Position numbers and translations under genes: made by a program. A DNA stretch of 64,000 bases, from assembly GCA_037954325.1 (NCBI GenBank), contig JBBMNZ010000001.1, forward strand, positions 12,877,758 to 12,941,757, given 5' to 3'. The notes beneath the pieces were generated by a model that worked only from the letters and a program-made list of their open reading frames with translations, ran no database searches and was not told the origin of the DNA. Shown here in pieces: positions 1 through 11,800 of the stretch. Origin of the DNA: Fistularia commersonii. Taxonomy: Eukaryota; Chordata; Actinopteri; Syngnathiformes; Fistulariidae. Numbering within the stretch: the first letter of the stretch is position 1; every line of letters begins with the position of its first letter.

Positions 1-2470
1 GAAGAGGTTCCACTTCCAACTGACATGCCATCAGTCAACCCACCAGAGCACGAGCTAGACATCAGCCCACCCAGATGGAGCAAAGTGGACAAAATTGTGC
101 TTAGAGCAAGAGCAGCGTCGCCTTCAGATCCGAACGGAATACCATACAGGCTCTATAAAAACGCACCAGATGTCCTGCGATTTCTCTGGAGACTGATGAG
201 AGTCGTGTGGCAAAAGACGGAGATACTGACGTCCCGGCGGAGAGCTGGAGGGACCCTTATTTCCAAAGAAAAGGATTAATCGGAAATCTGCCAGTTTCGC
301 CAGATCAGCCTCCTAAATGTGGAGGAAAAAATCTTCTTCAGCATGGTCGCTCACAGACTGGCAGGATTCCTGAAGGAAAACAACCTGATCGACATATCAA
401 CCCAGAAAGCAGGCATCTCAGGCTTCTCCGGGTGTGTGGAGCATGCTAGTGTCATCTGGCATCAGATCCAGGTTGCCAAGAAAGAGGGAACAGATCTTGA
501 TGTGGTGTTCCTGGATCTTGCGAACGCCTTTGGCTCAGTCCCTCACAACCCCCTGTGGACAGCCTCCAACTACTTTAGTGTCCCACCAGCTCTTACAACC
601 CTTGTCAAGGCCTACTTTCAGGACATTCAGCTTGTGCACCACAGCATGGCAACAGCTCGCGGTGGAAATCATGGCTGGCTGCACCATCTCCCCCTTGGCC
701 TTCACATTGGCCATGGAGGTCATCATACGGGCCTCGTGGTGGGTGGTTGGCGGACAGCGAATAAGACCTGGACTGAGGCTGCCACCAGTCAGAGCCTCAC
801 AACACTCACCACAACAAAGACTTGAACAGTGCAGCGACTAGGCAACCTCCAAGATAACATCGAGCTGGCTCGCATGAAGATCAAGCTGAGCAAGTCTAGA
901 AGCATTTCCATTGTCAAGGGGAAACTGTTAGACCACCACTTCTACATTGTCGAGGAACTCATTCCAATGGTCTCTGAGAAGCCTGTGAAGATGATGATGC
1001 CTCCCTCAAGGATAAAGAGCAAATAGAGCAGCTCAGGAAGGAGGTTACCAGCAGCCTGGAGAACATTGACAGAACCCTGCTTCCTGGCAAGATAAAGCTC
1101 TGGTGCATGCAGTATGGACTACTCCCACACCTCCGGTGGCAGCTAACCCTATATGAAGTTCCGCGCTCAAAGGTAGAAAAGCTGGAGAGACTGGTCAACT
1201 CATATGCAAGGAAGAGGCTTGGGCTTCCCAGGTGCTTCAGCAAGTTTTGGCTCCATAGCAAAGGGATGCTACACCTGCCCATTTCCAGTCTGGCAGAGGA
1301 GTACAAGTGCGCCAAAGTCATATTGGAGATGATGCTATTGGATTCGAGCGACCCATTCGTAACCCAAGCGCCCCCCATCCTGGCAACTGGGAGGAAGTGG
1401 CTGCAACTGAACAGGCAAAGGCAGCCCTCAGACACAGGCACATAGTGGGCCGAGTTCAGGAGGGGAGGAGTGGACTTGAGCTCGGGGCCAGTACACCAGC
1501 CTCGAGCAAGGCCAATCCAGCCCAGAGATGCAAGCTGGTGGTCCAGGAAGTTGGCTGGGAAGAGGAAGCAGGAAGGTGAGCACAAGCTGTGTCACAGGCA
1601 AAGCAAGGGCAGTGGATGACATGGGAGGGAGTTGAGAAGCGGTAGATCTCCTGGAAAGATCTGTGGGAGATGGAGGCCTTCAGGGCGAGCCTTGCCATCA
1701 GGATGGCCTATGATGTCCTGCCTTCTCCTGCAACTCTAAACCAGTGGTATGACGAAGACCCCAAATGCCCTCAATGCTCAAGCCCAGCAACGATGAAGCA
1801 CATCCTAGTGGGATGCAAGACCAGCCTCACCCAAGGTCGTTGTACCTGGCGGCACAACCATGTACTAAAATGTCTTGCAACGGTGCTGGAAACTCCCTGG
1901 ACAAGCATGAACGCCCTTTTCCCCTGTCATCCTGTTGGCATGCAACTCCATCTGTGCGGTAGGGGCAAGCCACCCTCGCTCTCATGAGAACTGACCTTGA
2001 GCAACCGGGCAGTGCACGGGACCTCATTCTGTGGTCATCGTCACTCAGGCTCGTCTACATCATAGAGCTCATGGTGCCCTGGGAGGGTGCAGTGGAGGAG
2101 GCCTATGAACGGAAGAAGCTGAGATATGCTGAACTTATTGCAGATGCTCAGCAACAAGACTGGAAAGCAAAGGTTCGTCCAGTGGAAGTAGGCTGCAGAG
2201 GTGTCATAACCACCTCAACATCTAGGCTACACAGAGAGGTGGGAGTACAAGGACATGCCCACAGACAGGCAGTCAAGGACCTCTCCAGGGCCGCTGAGAA
2301 CGGGAGCCGGTGGCTGTGGCTGAAGATCCAACCTGGGCCTTCAAGTGAGCTGATTGCATCGAGGGAGTGAACCAGGGACGCTGGGATTCATTGCTGAACC
2401 CTCTGGAGAGATCGTAGGCCAATCAGCGAAACATCCATGAAGGAGGGCGCTCACTTGACAACCCACAGGA
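1..2470 (+). mobile_element. R2-type (REL-endonuclease) LINE remnant, 5' end cut by window
   Basis: This is a decayed non-LTR retrotransposon polyprotein spread over several frames. At 25-279 it reads like an RT N-terminal part (SDPNGIPYRLYKNAPDVLRF). At 319-825 it carries RT motif A (VVFLDLANAFGSVPH). At 1107-1445 it carries the thumb and linker, and at 1670-1987 a C-terminal zinc motif CPQC-x7-H-x4-C. That CX2CX7HX4C motif followed by an endonuclease-like domain is typical of LINEs with a restriction-like endonuclease. The product would copy its own RNA at a nicked genomic target. The YxDD catalytic box expected near 785-815 is missing: the sequence runs from RLPPVRAS straight to SLTTLTTTKT, so this copy is dead. 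The 3' end lies shortly after the last coding frame stops near 2370. The exact clade (R2, R4, other) is not resolved. Confidence 0.75.
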
Positions 2471-2483
2471 AGCCATCGCTCAC

Positions 2484-3456
2484 TTGAACCGCACAGAGTC
2501 TCATCAGTGTCTTAAGTATGCTTTTATTGAGGAAAATCAACACCTAGTCCTACACAACAGATTTCAAAGCAAATACTGCATCTGCAGTACTCTTTCTAGG
2601 CATGAAGCTATACTGCTGCTTACAAATGCTGACTTCTGCTCTAGGTCGAGTTTCCACTACTCTTTCCCATAACTTCATCGTATGGCTCATCAACTTTATC
2701 CCTCTATAGTTGCTGGAATTCTGCACATCCCCAGTATTCTTAAAAATGGGCACCATCACACTTCCTCTCCATTCTTCAGCAGGCATCTTCTCATTGTGTA
2801 AGATCCTGTGGAATAAACTAGTCAGAAACTCTACCGCTGCCTCTCCTAGACACTTCCACACCTCCACAAGTATATCATCAGGACCAACTGCCTTTCCCCT
2901 CTTCATCCTCCTCCATGCCATCCTCACTTCACTTTTACTAATCTCTGCTACTTTGTGGTCTACAATAGTCTCCTCTTCTACCTTTGCCTTTCTTTTACTT
3001 TCCACATTCATCAGCTCTTCAAAGTACTCTTTCCATCTTCCTATTACTCTTCTGGCATCTGTCAATACATTTCCCTCTCAATCCTTCATCACCCAGACCT
3101 GTTGTACATCCTGTCCATCATGAACTCTGTAACACAAACCTGTGCAGATAATTCTCTTCCTCCTTGCTTTCCAACCGAGCATACAAGTCATCGTATGCCC
3201 TTTGTTTTGCCTTTGCTACCTCTATCTTTACCTTACATTGTATCTCCCTGTACTCCTGTCTGTTCTCTTCGGTCCTCTCCGTGTCCCACTTCTTCTTTGC
3301 TAATTGCTTTCTCTGTATGTCCTCCTGCACTTCCTCATTCCACCAAGTCTCCTTATCTATTTTCCTTCCAGATGACTCACCAAGTACTCTCCCACCTGTC
3401 TCCCTGATAACACTAGCTGTAGTTGTGCAATCATCTGGAAGCTCTCCCTGACCACC
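2484..3456 (-). mobile_element. RTE-type LINE fragment, copy A (3' end missing)
   Basis: On the minus strand, 3330-3118 and 3065-2550 encode consecutive parts of an RTE-like reverse transcriptase ORF in different frames. The larger block contains GRWKEYFEELMN, then KAVGPDDILVEVWK, then NYRGIKLMSHTMKLWERVVE and FMPRKSTADAVFAL, which are the fingers and palm entrance of the RT. The reading stops before motif A (expected VDLEKAYD), and the rest of the RT and the 3' tail are absent. The same family occurs at 7735-13235 (split), 36571-36731, 45250-45365 and 51209-53240. The copy is inactive. Confidence 0.85.
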
Positions 3457-3598
3457 CAGAGCGTTTCTTTGACCTACAGAAGCCCAGTATCCATTGGTTT
3501 CCTGTAGGTCATCTGTACCAATGGTGGTCGTTGTTAACCTAGGCCTCGATCGATCTGGTTTGATCTGGTTTGATCTGGTTATTATGATTGATTAGCAT

Positions 3599-3720
3599 GT
3601 TTGGTTTTGGCAAAAGTTTTATGCCGGATGTCCTTGCTGACGCAACCCTCTGTATTTATGCAGGATTGGGACTGGCTCAGGGAGACAGCAGCCCGTGCCG
3701 CCCTGAGGCTGCATTTTTAT
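3599..3720 (-). mobile_element. 5' leader fragment of the RTE-type LINE
   Basis: The stretch from GGTTTTGGCAAAAG to the GACTGGCTCAGGGAGAC segment is the reverse complement of the leader that precedes the RTE copy at 51209-51400. It is therefore likely the 5' end of copy A, which runs on the minus strand. About 140 bases of unrelated sequence separate it from the coding fragment. They include three tandem copies of a 10-base unit (TGATCTGGTT) at 3551-3580. Confidence 0.6.
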
Positions 3721-4339
3721 AATTCAACACACAACAGTGTACATTTTTGCAAGGTTTACAAAAGTATTCTTTCCAAGGATTCTATCCCTGAAAAGAAGGC
3801 CATCTATTTGCTGCCAATGTCATTCACCTTTGTTCCACCTCATGTGTGGTAAAATGCCCCTTGTATTCTATTTTGGGGGGAGTGCATAAATAATGTTACT
3901 GAGAACGCTATAATTTGACCTATTACTTTAAAAAAATATTGACATATATGACCCCCCATGGGAGCCCTCCCTCAATTATGAAGAATGATGAACTATTCAT
4001 CTGCTGGCCCCATTTTATTCTGTTATTTGTTAGTGAGCTTCCAAAATATCATGTACACCAAACTAGGTTTTCCCACATCATAGACGTTATATAGTCCAAT
4101 TGGACTTTAGTAGGAATATGTTTAAGCTGGAAAATCAATGGGCATCCATCCTGTTTTCACTTGGAACTCAAGACATACAACATTAACAATGTTACAAGTT
4201 GCTTATTTGCAAGTTATAGTTTTGCCTTGTTGTGTTATGAGATTTGCAAAAGCTGATAAACAGTTAGATGTGAATCGCTTAATTCAAGTTTTCATATCAG
4301 TTGATTCAGTTGCATACCAGAAAGAAAGTGTTTTACTTA
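3721..4339. other. No gene seen
   Basis: AT-rich sequence with no recognisable coding exon or repeat. The open frame at 4138-4377 resembles no known protein and runs into the Penelope-like tail. Confidence 0.5.
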
Positions 4340-4390
4340 ATGTGTCAAAATCTTCTTGTTGTTGCAACTGGACTTGAGTTTAATTAAAGA

Positions 4391-4420
4391 CATTTCACCC
4401 CTCATCCAAGAGGCTTCTTC
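4391..4420 (-). repeat. Penelope-like terminal motif, arm 1
   Basis: Read on the minus strand it is a GAAGAAGCC...GATGAGGGGTGAAATG motif. It is an inverted, diverged match to 5770-5802. Confidence 0.65.
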
Positions 4421-5769
4421 ATTTATAATGGCCTGGGGGGCGAGGGGGGTCCGAATATAACTATCAGGGCTTGGGGCGGGTCTAGGTTACAATGGCTAGT
4501 TATGCAAATGCAGGAGTTGATTGGCAGAAAGTAGGTCAAAGGGAGTTGTTATGGTCATGGTGGTGTCAATAGGTAGGAACAAAACTACAACTTTTGGGGA
4601 TTTACCTTGATTAGAATCTGAAACCAAACTTCTCAGAATGTGAAACAAAGGAGTGAGAGCTGTTCGATCACATGGACTGAGGCTCAGGTGGAAGTTACGG
4701 GGGACTGGTTCTGGTGGTGGATCCTTCCAGGTTGTTTGGAAGGTGCAGATAGCCCTGGTTGGAGTGTGTTAATCTATCTTAGCATTGATCCTAGTAAATC
4801 TTTGCATCGAAGAAAGGTTGTACCCAAGGACCGCGCCTCTGTTCGAAGATGTGTTTTCCGTTTTGACAAAGATGGGTTCTTTGACTCCTCTCTTGAACCA
4901 TCTTTCTTCTCTTGCCAGAATGCGGTCATTGCTGTCTACAAAGGAATGGCCCTTATCTTTCAGTTGTCGGTGGATCCACGAGTCCTGTCCTGAAGTGGTG
5001 GCTCTCCTGTGTTGGGCCATCTGATTGTGTGGTAGTTGTTTAGTCTCCCCAGTGACATCACGATCCTCAGTACAGGTAACAGCATACACCACATTTTCTG
5101 GGTGGGTGTTTGGTCCTTCGGATGCATCAGTCTTTGCCTCAGGGTTGCTTCATGGCTTCTCCTCAATACAGTTAATCGCAAAGTAGTTTGTCTATGGCCC
5201 CATTCTTTTCAAGATGCTGTAGACAGCTGATCACTTTCTTCTTGTATGTGTTGATCAGGTCCCATTTCAGGGTTTCATAGGTTGTTGTGACCCCGAAATG
5301 ATTGTCCACCTTTGCTTGGTAATCTTGCTAAGCTTCTGTATTGGAGATGTGGTTGTTGAATGTGGCTGTTTCTGTTGCTGTGGAAAGGTCTATTATTGGG
5401 ATCCAGTCTGGTGTGACTGCAAAGCTTAGACCCTTAGACCAGCCTTGGTGGGGTTTAGCTGATGGGTGGACATGTTCCTAACCCAGTTCTTGTTATTGCC
5501 GTTGGTCCTTTCTATTCCATGTAAGGGTTGTTTTGGATTGGGCCTTGTTTAGTTATTTCTGGAGGGAGCAGAATTTCCATCTCCGTACTTTTTTGCCAAT
5601 GTTGTGTTGAGCTGTCTGTGCCTTCACTACAATCCTGCTAACTTCATCCATGACTAAACTGCAAAGAAGTGATATTGTTTCTTCCCTTATCTGTGTGGAT
5701 TTGGTTTCCCAACGTCTATGATGAAGTGATAGATGTATATTCAGAAACTGCCCACAGGCCATTAGGACT

Positions 5770-5802
5770 GAAGAAGTCTCTCAGATGAGGTGAAACATCT
5801 TC
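5770..5802 (+). repeat. Penelope-like terminal motif, arm 2
   Basis: GAAGAAGTCTCTCAGATGAG followed by GTGAAACATCTTC. It continues to about 5900 with a CTGAGAACCTCCACAGACAC tail known from fish Penelope-like elements. It lies opposite in orientation to arm 1. Confidence 0.65.
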
Positions 5803-5905
5803 AAGAGAAGAAATTCAAAAGAAAATTTTGACAAGAATTTGCCGTCTCAGTCATCCGTCACCTGGAAGACTGAGAACCTCCACAGACACTGACTGTGTTT
5901 ATTCA

Positions 5906-7412
5906 TCTTAATATAGATAATGAATAAATACATTTTTTTCCTGGTCAATTCAGAAAATCAGGCAGTGATCCCTTTTAAACTTAAACAAACAAATAAATAT
6001 ACTATTAAAAATTCATGCCAAGGCTTCATGTTGAATGCTCATACACATCCCACGTGGGGGGGAAGGGGAGGGCTGGTGTGGCAATGAGGGATTTGCAGAA
6101 TTGCTGGGAATTGAGGAGTTGGGCGGCTCTGGGGACAAAGGTTGCTCTTCTCCTCTGGGCCACCCCTTCTCAGCCAACTCATGTTCATATTTGTGTTCAT
6201 ATTCACATTCGCGTTCGTATTCGCGTCCGTGTGTTAACCCAGTCAAAGACATAATGTGCAACTAACTGAAAGGTTGGTATTCGACCATTTTTAAACCATA
6301 AAAGAAATATGTATCCCTGTTTAAGATTGGCAAAGCACGGTGACCTAAATTTCACGCCTCTTTCTCTAACTATTTTCATCATGACCACATTGCTCAAGAG
6401 GACTATAAATAACATCTTTTAAGTTTAGACAGTATTGCCATTATTTCAAAAAGGGGGCTGCTTGTGGTTATGAGTTATGATTAGACTCATTAAATTTAGG
6501 GTAAAGATCACTGTTGAGAACTCCATTGTTCTGGTTGTGCTTGGTGTCTGGGGTTACAGTTTGAACAAAGCAATTATGTGTTCCAGCAACAAGTTTGTAT
6601 AGAGGATTGTGTTAGTTGTAAAACTATTCTTGCATGCCATTAATTGTATTTTTTCACCCATATGTTTGATCTGTGCTTAAGAAAATAGCCGGTTAATATT
6701 TTCACAGTACTGTCATGGACAGAATCACCGTGTTTTCAAACAGTCCAGATGCCCTGCGGCCCCTGTAATTCCCAACTTCCAACCTAACAACAATAAACAC
6801 AACAAGTGGTCTGTTGCAGTGTGTACGTTGAGACCAATCTCAGAGAACACACACAAAATCTCATACTGGCAAACCCCTATTGACACAAATTCTCCTGGGT
6901 AAGCTGAATCTCTCTCGCTCTCTCTAAACAAAAGGGGGAAATCAGAATGTAGTTGTTGGCTGCAGCTTTTGGCGGCACTCTGACCGCTCCAATGCAGAGA
7001 TGGCTGTGATGGGACTGTGTAGAGCAGAATAACTTATTTGTGCTGGCACCAGAGACAAGTGCTACCTTGGAGGCCATTCCCCCAAGAGTCCTATATGTCT
7101 TAATTCCTGGCAGCCAACACGACATGGGGTGGGAGTATGTGGGGAAGAGTAAAATGAAGGGAGAAGGGAGGGCTGGTGTGGTATGCTGTGGAGCCTAGGC
7201 TGCTGGGGAGTCAGCCAAAGTCCAGGACTTGCTTAATGGGCTCTCCTCTGCAATGTGATCCCAGTTTTGAGAATTGGAGCAGACACCCCGACTCCTTTCT
7301 CCTCTGTTTTCCCGACTGCGACAGGGTTCGCTCTTACTGGTGGTATTCGGGGTGAGATGAGAATCTCTGGCATCACCTTATTATAGAACAGGACAGTTCC
7401 CCGTAGTCACCT
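5906..7412. other. No gene seen; degenerate simple repeat inside
   Basis: No exon is recognisable. At about 6180-6235 a degenerate TTCATATTCACG-like hexamer tract (TTCRTATT and CGTTCG variants) produces misleading open frames on both strands. The rest is unique AT-rich sequence. Confidence 0.5.
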
Positions 7413-7451
7413 GCGTGTGTGCGTGTATGTGTGTGTGTGTGTGTGTGTGTG
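7413..7451. repeat. (GT)n microsatellite
   Basis: An uninterrupted GT run preceded by slightly imperfect GT units. Confidence 0.95.
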
Positions 7452-7734
7452 ACTCAATCTGACTCAGTGGCTGCCAGTCATTCCTGGGCTCCACATCCCT
7501 CTGACTCATCAAATGCTTCAGAGATGGATGGGAGAAACAGAAACTTTGTAATTGCTGAGCAGAATTCTGACACAAGCATTCTAAAACAATTTAGACAATT
7601 TAAGAAATACAAACATTATATAACTTTCTTCTAGAACAGGCAATGACATGGGTTGACTTATAAGAGTGGGGGTAGGAGCACACATCTTGTATAAAGGTTG
7701 TAATCAGAAGGCGATCAGTGACTGCAAAGTAATG

Positions 7735-8330
7735 GTAGGTGAAAGTTTAACCATACAGTATAGGATGGTGATCAGTAGAATGACTTTGCTGATGAGGAAG
7801 ATTAAAAGGACAAAGACAGAGCAGAGAACAAAGTGCTGAAAGTGGAAAAGGGTTTCAGGGCAGGGTTGACACAGGCCCTGGCTGGTCAGGAGGAGCTTCC
7901 AAGTGACTGGATAACTGCAGCCAATGTGATCAGGGAGACTAGTAGGAGAGTACTCGGTGTATCATCTTGAAAATAAGGAGATAAGGAGTCTTGGTGTTGG
8001 AACACTGAAGTGCAAGAGTATATGCAGAGAAAGAGGTTTGCTGAGAAGAAGTGGGACTCTGAGGGGACTGAAGAGTTTAGACAGGTGCACAGGGACATGC
8101 AGCACAAGTTCAAGGTGCAGTTGGCAAAGGCCAAACAAAGGACATTTGATGACTTGTACGATAGGTTGGAGAGTAAGGAGAGAGAGACTGATTTATCCAG
8201 ATTGGCAAAACACGGAGATGGAGATTGGAAGGACATGCAGCAGGTTAGGATGATTAAAGATAGAGAGGGAAATAGATTGATAGATGGGAGGATGGGATGA
8301 GTAAAGATGGCATCGAGTAGAAGAAGTGAC
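7735..8330 (+). mobile_element. RTE-type LINE copy B, 5' half
   Basis: The nucleotide sequence parallels the copy at 51370-51970. The frame at 8010-8300 gives QEYMQRKRFAEKKWD, EEFRQVHRDMQ, AKAKQRTFDDLYDRLESKE and IKDREGNRLID, the linker before the RT domain. The match stops at 8330, exactly where a TG-starting LTR begins, and resumes after 12575. The two halves are thus one RTE insertion split by a later LTR retrotransposon. Confidence 0.85.
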
Positions 8331-8480
8331 TGTAATATTTATGTTGTACTTACGATATGCTCAGAATGATGACGCAGAGTGTCACGATATGCCGCTTTAT
8401 TGCTGTGGGAAATGACTGAACGCCCGCCTAGAACATCATGTATTGTATATGCTTACACCAGCGTCATGACGCAAGCAGTA
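8331..8480 (-). repeat. LTR at left end (3' LTR of the Gypsy element)
   Basis: It matches 12393-12547 with scattered differences. Shared blocks are TGTAATATTTATG, GCTCAGAATGATGAC, CACGATATGCC, CTTTATTGCTG and ACACCAG-GTCAT-ACGCA-GCAGTA. The last ~25 bases of the right LTR have no clear match here, so this copy is truncated or diverged at its inner end. Confidence 0.8.
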
Positions 8481-8483
8481 TTA

Positions 8484-8640
8484 TTATCATTAATAATAAT
8501 TTATCCTATATTAATCCCCATGGGGAAATTCGTTCTCTACATTTAACCCATCATGGATGAACCATGAGCGGTAGACTGCCGTCCACCAGCGCCACGGGAG
8601 CAGTTAAGTTCAGTTCCAAAGAGGATTGCTCTTCCTCCTG
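8484..8640. repeat. Possible short repeat fragment inside the Gypsy 3' region
   Basis: The run from TTATCCTATATTAATCCCCATGG through the GAGCGGTAGACTGC segment resembles the end of a common fish interspersed repeat (GGGAAATT adjoining a TTATT tail). This assignment is weak. Confidence 0.3.
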
Positions 8641-8655
8641 CTCTATGCAGCCCCC

Positions 8656-8729
8656 AAATATAGAGCATAGAAACAACCTTATAGATACTTTCAAATATAG
8701 ATCATAGGACCAACCTTGTAAATACTTTC
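8656..8729. repeat. Two tandem 37-bp units
   Basis: A 37-base unit beginning AAATATAGAGCATAG and ending ATACTTTC occurs at 8656-8692 and again at 8693-8729 with a few substitutions. A weaker third trace (TATAGAGCATAAACTGAACAA) lies near 8797-8817. It sits between the 3' LTR and the integrase remnant. Confidence 0.75.
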
Positions 8730-9067
8730 AAATACAAAAATAAACAATATGAAGTATGCACTTAGAGTTGAATGTTATACTCAAGGTCATTTCAAGTATA
8801 GAGCATAAACTGAACAATGTTATAAAGATAACTTTTTTTCATCGTGTTTCAAACTAACAAATTCAGTCCATTACTCAGTTTCAGTTTTTGTTTTTTCCAA
8901 TCCATTTCAATCCCTATCATTTTTTTTAGTGTCCTGTTTTCCTCAGGCTGTCAATGTCACTGAGGTATTGTGGAGGCTGTCAGCGCCTGGCCGGGTACCT
9001 CGCCGACAGCAGGGTTGTATCAGCTGTGACTTTATCCTCTTTTTCTGCTGCAGATGTGTTGCCCAGG

Positions 9068-11800
9068 CTAGGGTTGAGCTTCTTGAAGAATGAGGAGTTT
9101 CTTCTCGCAGTGTCCTCTCCGCTCAGCAGTGACCATAGAGCCCTTGACCATAGTCACTCTGTATGGCTTTGGATTGTAGGCTGGGGTGAGTTTATTGTGC
9201 CTGGGCTGAGAGTACAACACCATATCGCCAGGTTGGAGAGGGTAAGGTGCAGCGTGACGGCAAGTGTCTGAGTACACCTATCTTGGCTTTGGCCTTGCAG
9301 TCTTTCCTGCGCAAATCCTCATCTGGTCTGAGTGCGTGCTCACTGAAGGCTTCTTTGTGTGTATCCAGCATTTGAGCAGCAACTCAGCAGGTGATGATGT
9401 TGTTGCGCTGTGTGATGCTTGGCAGTTTCTCTACATCGCTTCACCTTGTTGATCAATGTCCTGAAACCACACCTTTTCCCTCATCATTCCCTGATGATTG
9501 CCTCGTGTGCGAGCTGGAGGATCCTGTGCTTGAGTGAGGAAGAAATGACGATCCTGGAACCCTTCAATATGATGTCATTTTCATGTGACACTGTAAGTTC
9601 ACTTTTCACATGCTCATATTGTCTTAGTACATTGTCCTTTGTGACTGTGTGCCACGCATTATTTCGTATGAGAATTCTGACCTGCGTTTCATCTTTGAGA
9701 GTCTCGTGGTTAATTTCATTCAGAGTCATTGCTTTTGGTGTGTTGTTCTGTATGATGAAGTTTACATGCTCTTCAGCTACTTTTGGTGCGCCAGTGTTTT
9801 TGGTGTGTGACTGTGAATTGGGTGACGGGACATGTAGTCCGCCGAGTTTCAAACCCTTTTCTGTCCTCCACCTTGAGGTTGAATGGCTGCAGTTGGAGTC
9901 CCCATCGCTTGATGCGGGCTGGTGGCTTGGACCTCGGGTTGTTCCAGATGAGCTCCAGTGGCTTATGATCTGTCACCATTGGGAATTCTTTGCCGTAGAT
10001 ATATAGATGGAATTGCCTTGTGTTTTTTCAGCTGTATTGCCCCTAGTCCAACCGGACTGGCATCAACGGTGAGCTCTGTTTCCATGTTTGGGTTGAAGTA
10101 TGCCATTGTGGTGTCACTGGTGAGACTTTGTTTCAGTTTGCTCAGCGCTGCATCCTGTTCCACACCCCACTGCCAGGGAGTGTCCTTCCTTGTGAGCTTT
10201 CTCAGCGGCTCTGTGACTGCAGCAAAGTCTGGAATGAAGTGTCAGAAGTAGTTTGCGATGCGTTCCTCTACTGCATCTTTGGGCTTGTTGGCTTGGCATA
10301 TGCTGTTGACCTTCCTTGGATCAACTGAGACCCCATTATCAGAGATCACAAACCTGAAGAGCTCCAGTCAAGTCTTGTTGAACTCACACTTTTTTCTGTT
10401 TGGTGTGAGGCTGCATTCTTTCAGTCTCTGGAATACAGCAGTCATGGTCTAGTCTAGTCGTGGTCAGCCAGCATTGCCCCATAGATGATGATGTCATCAC
10501 TGAGGTTTTTTACTCCGGCGATGCCCTGGAGCGTCTGACAAATGGTGTTTTGAAACACTTCTGCAGCTGAGGAGATGCCGAATTGATGCGCATGTACCTC
10601 CTCAGGCCTCAGTGCATTGTAAATGTGGTGATGTGTTGGGTGTCAGGATGTAATTCCAGCTGATGGTACCCCGCCGTCAGATCCAGCTTTGAAATCACTG
10701 TTGCTCCATTCAGTTCATAAATGACATTGTCTATGGTAGGAGTCAGTTGCCGCTCTCTTTGGATGGCTGTGTTTGCTTGCCGCATGTCGACACATATGCG
10801 TACCTTGTCGGGGTCTTTGGTTTTCGGTGGTGATACGATGGGTGATACCCACGGTGTTGGGCATGTCACTTTCTTGATGATGGCATAGCTTCAAGTTTCT
10901 GTGGCTCGGCTTCAACTTTTTTATGCACATGGAACGGGACTCTTTGCTGCAGTATGAATGTTGGCTGTATGTCAGGGTTGATGTGAAATATGACTTGAAA
11001 GTCCTTGAGCTTACCAATGCTGTCAAACAGCTCAGGGTAGCTGTTTACAAGCTTGTCTGTTGTGAGGTTCATTAAAAGGGACCTGATAGAGTGTATGATT
11101 TTGATTAACCCTAGTTCATCAGCTCTCTGGTTGCTAAGTAAGGAGCAGCAATCAACCTTGACCACATAGACCATCTGTCTTGTTCTTGTTTCACGCCTCC
11201 ACACTGCCTGTGAACTTCCCTAGGAAGGGCAGTTTGTCTTTGGATCCATAGGCGAGTAACCTGAGATCTTTGTGCAGGAGGCAAGGCTGGAGACTCAGGT
11301 TGTTATAAGTCTTTTCGCTGATGATGTTTACTGAAGCACCGGAGTCGATCAGGTCTCCATTCAGTGTGATTTTGGTCAGTGGCTTCTTAATGTCTCTGTT
11401 GCTTTTGACAATGTATGCATAACATTTATCACTACTTGAAGATAACTCACATTGAGCTGGTTCACGCAGAGCTGGTTCATTTTGGGTTTCCACCTAGTTT
11501 CTACCTGGTCTCTTCCACTGTAGCTTTTCTTGTGTGTCTGTGTCTCTATTCCCAGCTTTGTTGTGATTATGACCTACACTGCCGTGCAAAGTGGTTTTGC
11601 TTGCCACAAGCTTTACATTGTTTGCCTCCTGCTGGATATTTGTTTGAGTGTGGCCATTCAAATATTCGTTTCTGCCACTTGGATGTTTCTTGTATACTGG
11701 TACTGTCTTCTGGGTTTGTTTGTGAACTTGATTCACTGCAGCAGTGAGATTGGAACCCTCTTTAATTCCTTTTGACTAACTCCGACAGTTCAAGAGTCCT
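9068..11800 (-). pseudogene. Decayed Gypsy gag-pol
   Basis: From high to low coordinates: a gag CCHC knuckle CKACGKQNHFARQC (11617-11576); a protease with the LIDSGASVNIISE active-site box (near 11344); RT with WVSPIVSPPKT, VRICVDMRQAN and KLDLTAGYHQLEL (10869-10609) and, after a frameshift, a catalytic box LSDDIIIYG (near 10490); RNase H with VDASPVGLGA (10163-9963) and TDHKPLELIW (9979-9773); the start of integrase with LKHRILQLAHEA (9852-9484); and a C-terminal piece PLQPGDMVLYSQPRHNK (9277-9068). The products would be particle, protease, copying and integration enzymes. Many frameshifts separate the blocks, and the catalytic D,D-35-E part of integrase is missing between about 9440 and 9290. 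The copy cannot be autonomous. Confidence 0.8.

Larger units (their letters stand above)
4340..5905 (-). mobile_element. Penelope-like element remnant with GIY-YIG endonuclease
   Basis: The minus strand at 5092-4769 encodes the C-terminal part of a Penelope-like protein: VYAVTC, then GETKQ, MAQHRRA, SSGQDS, WIHRQLKDKGHSF, ILAREERWFKRGVKEPIFVK. These are the landmarks of the GIY-YIG endonuclease domain that fish Penelope-like elements carry after their reverse transcriptase. The YIG half of the motif is damaged (DVTGETKQ). The end of the RT (HPKDQTPTQK) lies upstream in another frame, and the RT core is not recognisable. The non-coding tail contains the family signature GAAGAAGCCTCTTGGATGAG (minus strand, about 4420-4391). 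A related signature occurs on the plus strand at 5770-5802, so the element is bounded by inverted arms. Confidence 0.75.

Noticed and set aside
6013..6265. Overlapping open frames on both strands, with a repeating Tyr-Glu-His-rich reading
   Set aside because: They are produced by a degenerate TTCATATTCACG-like simple repeat; no protein family fits.
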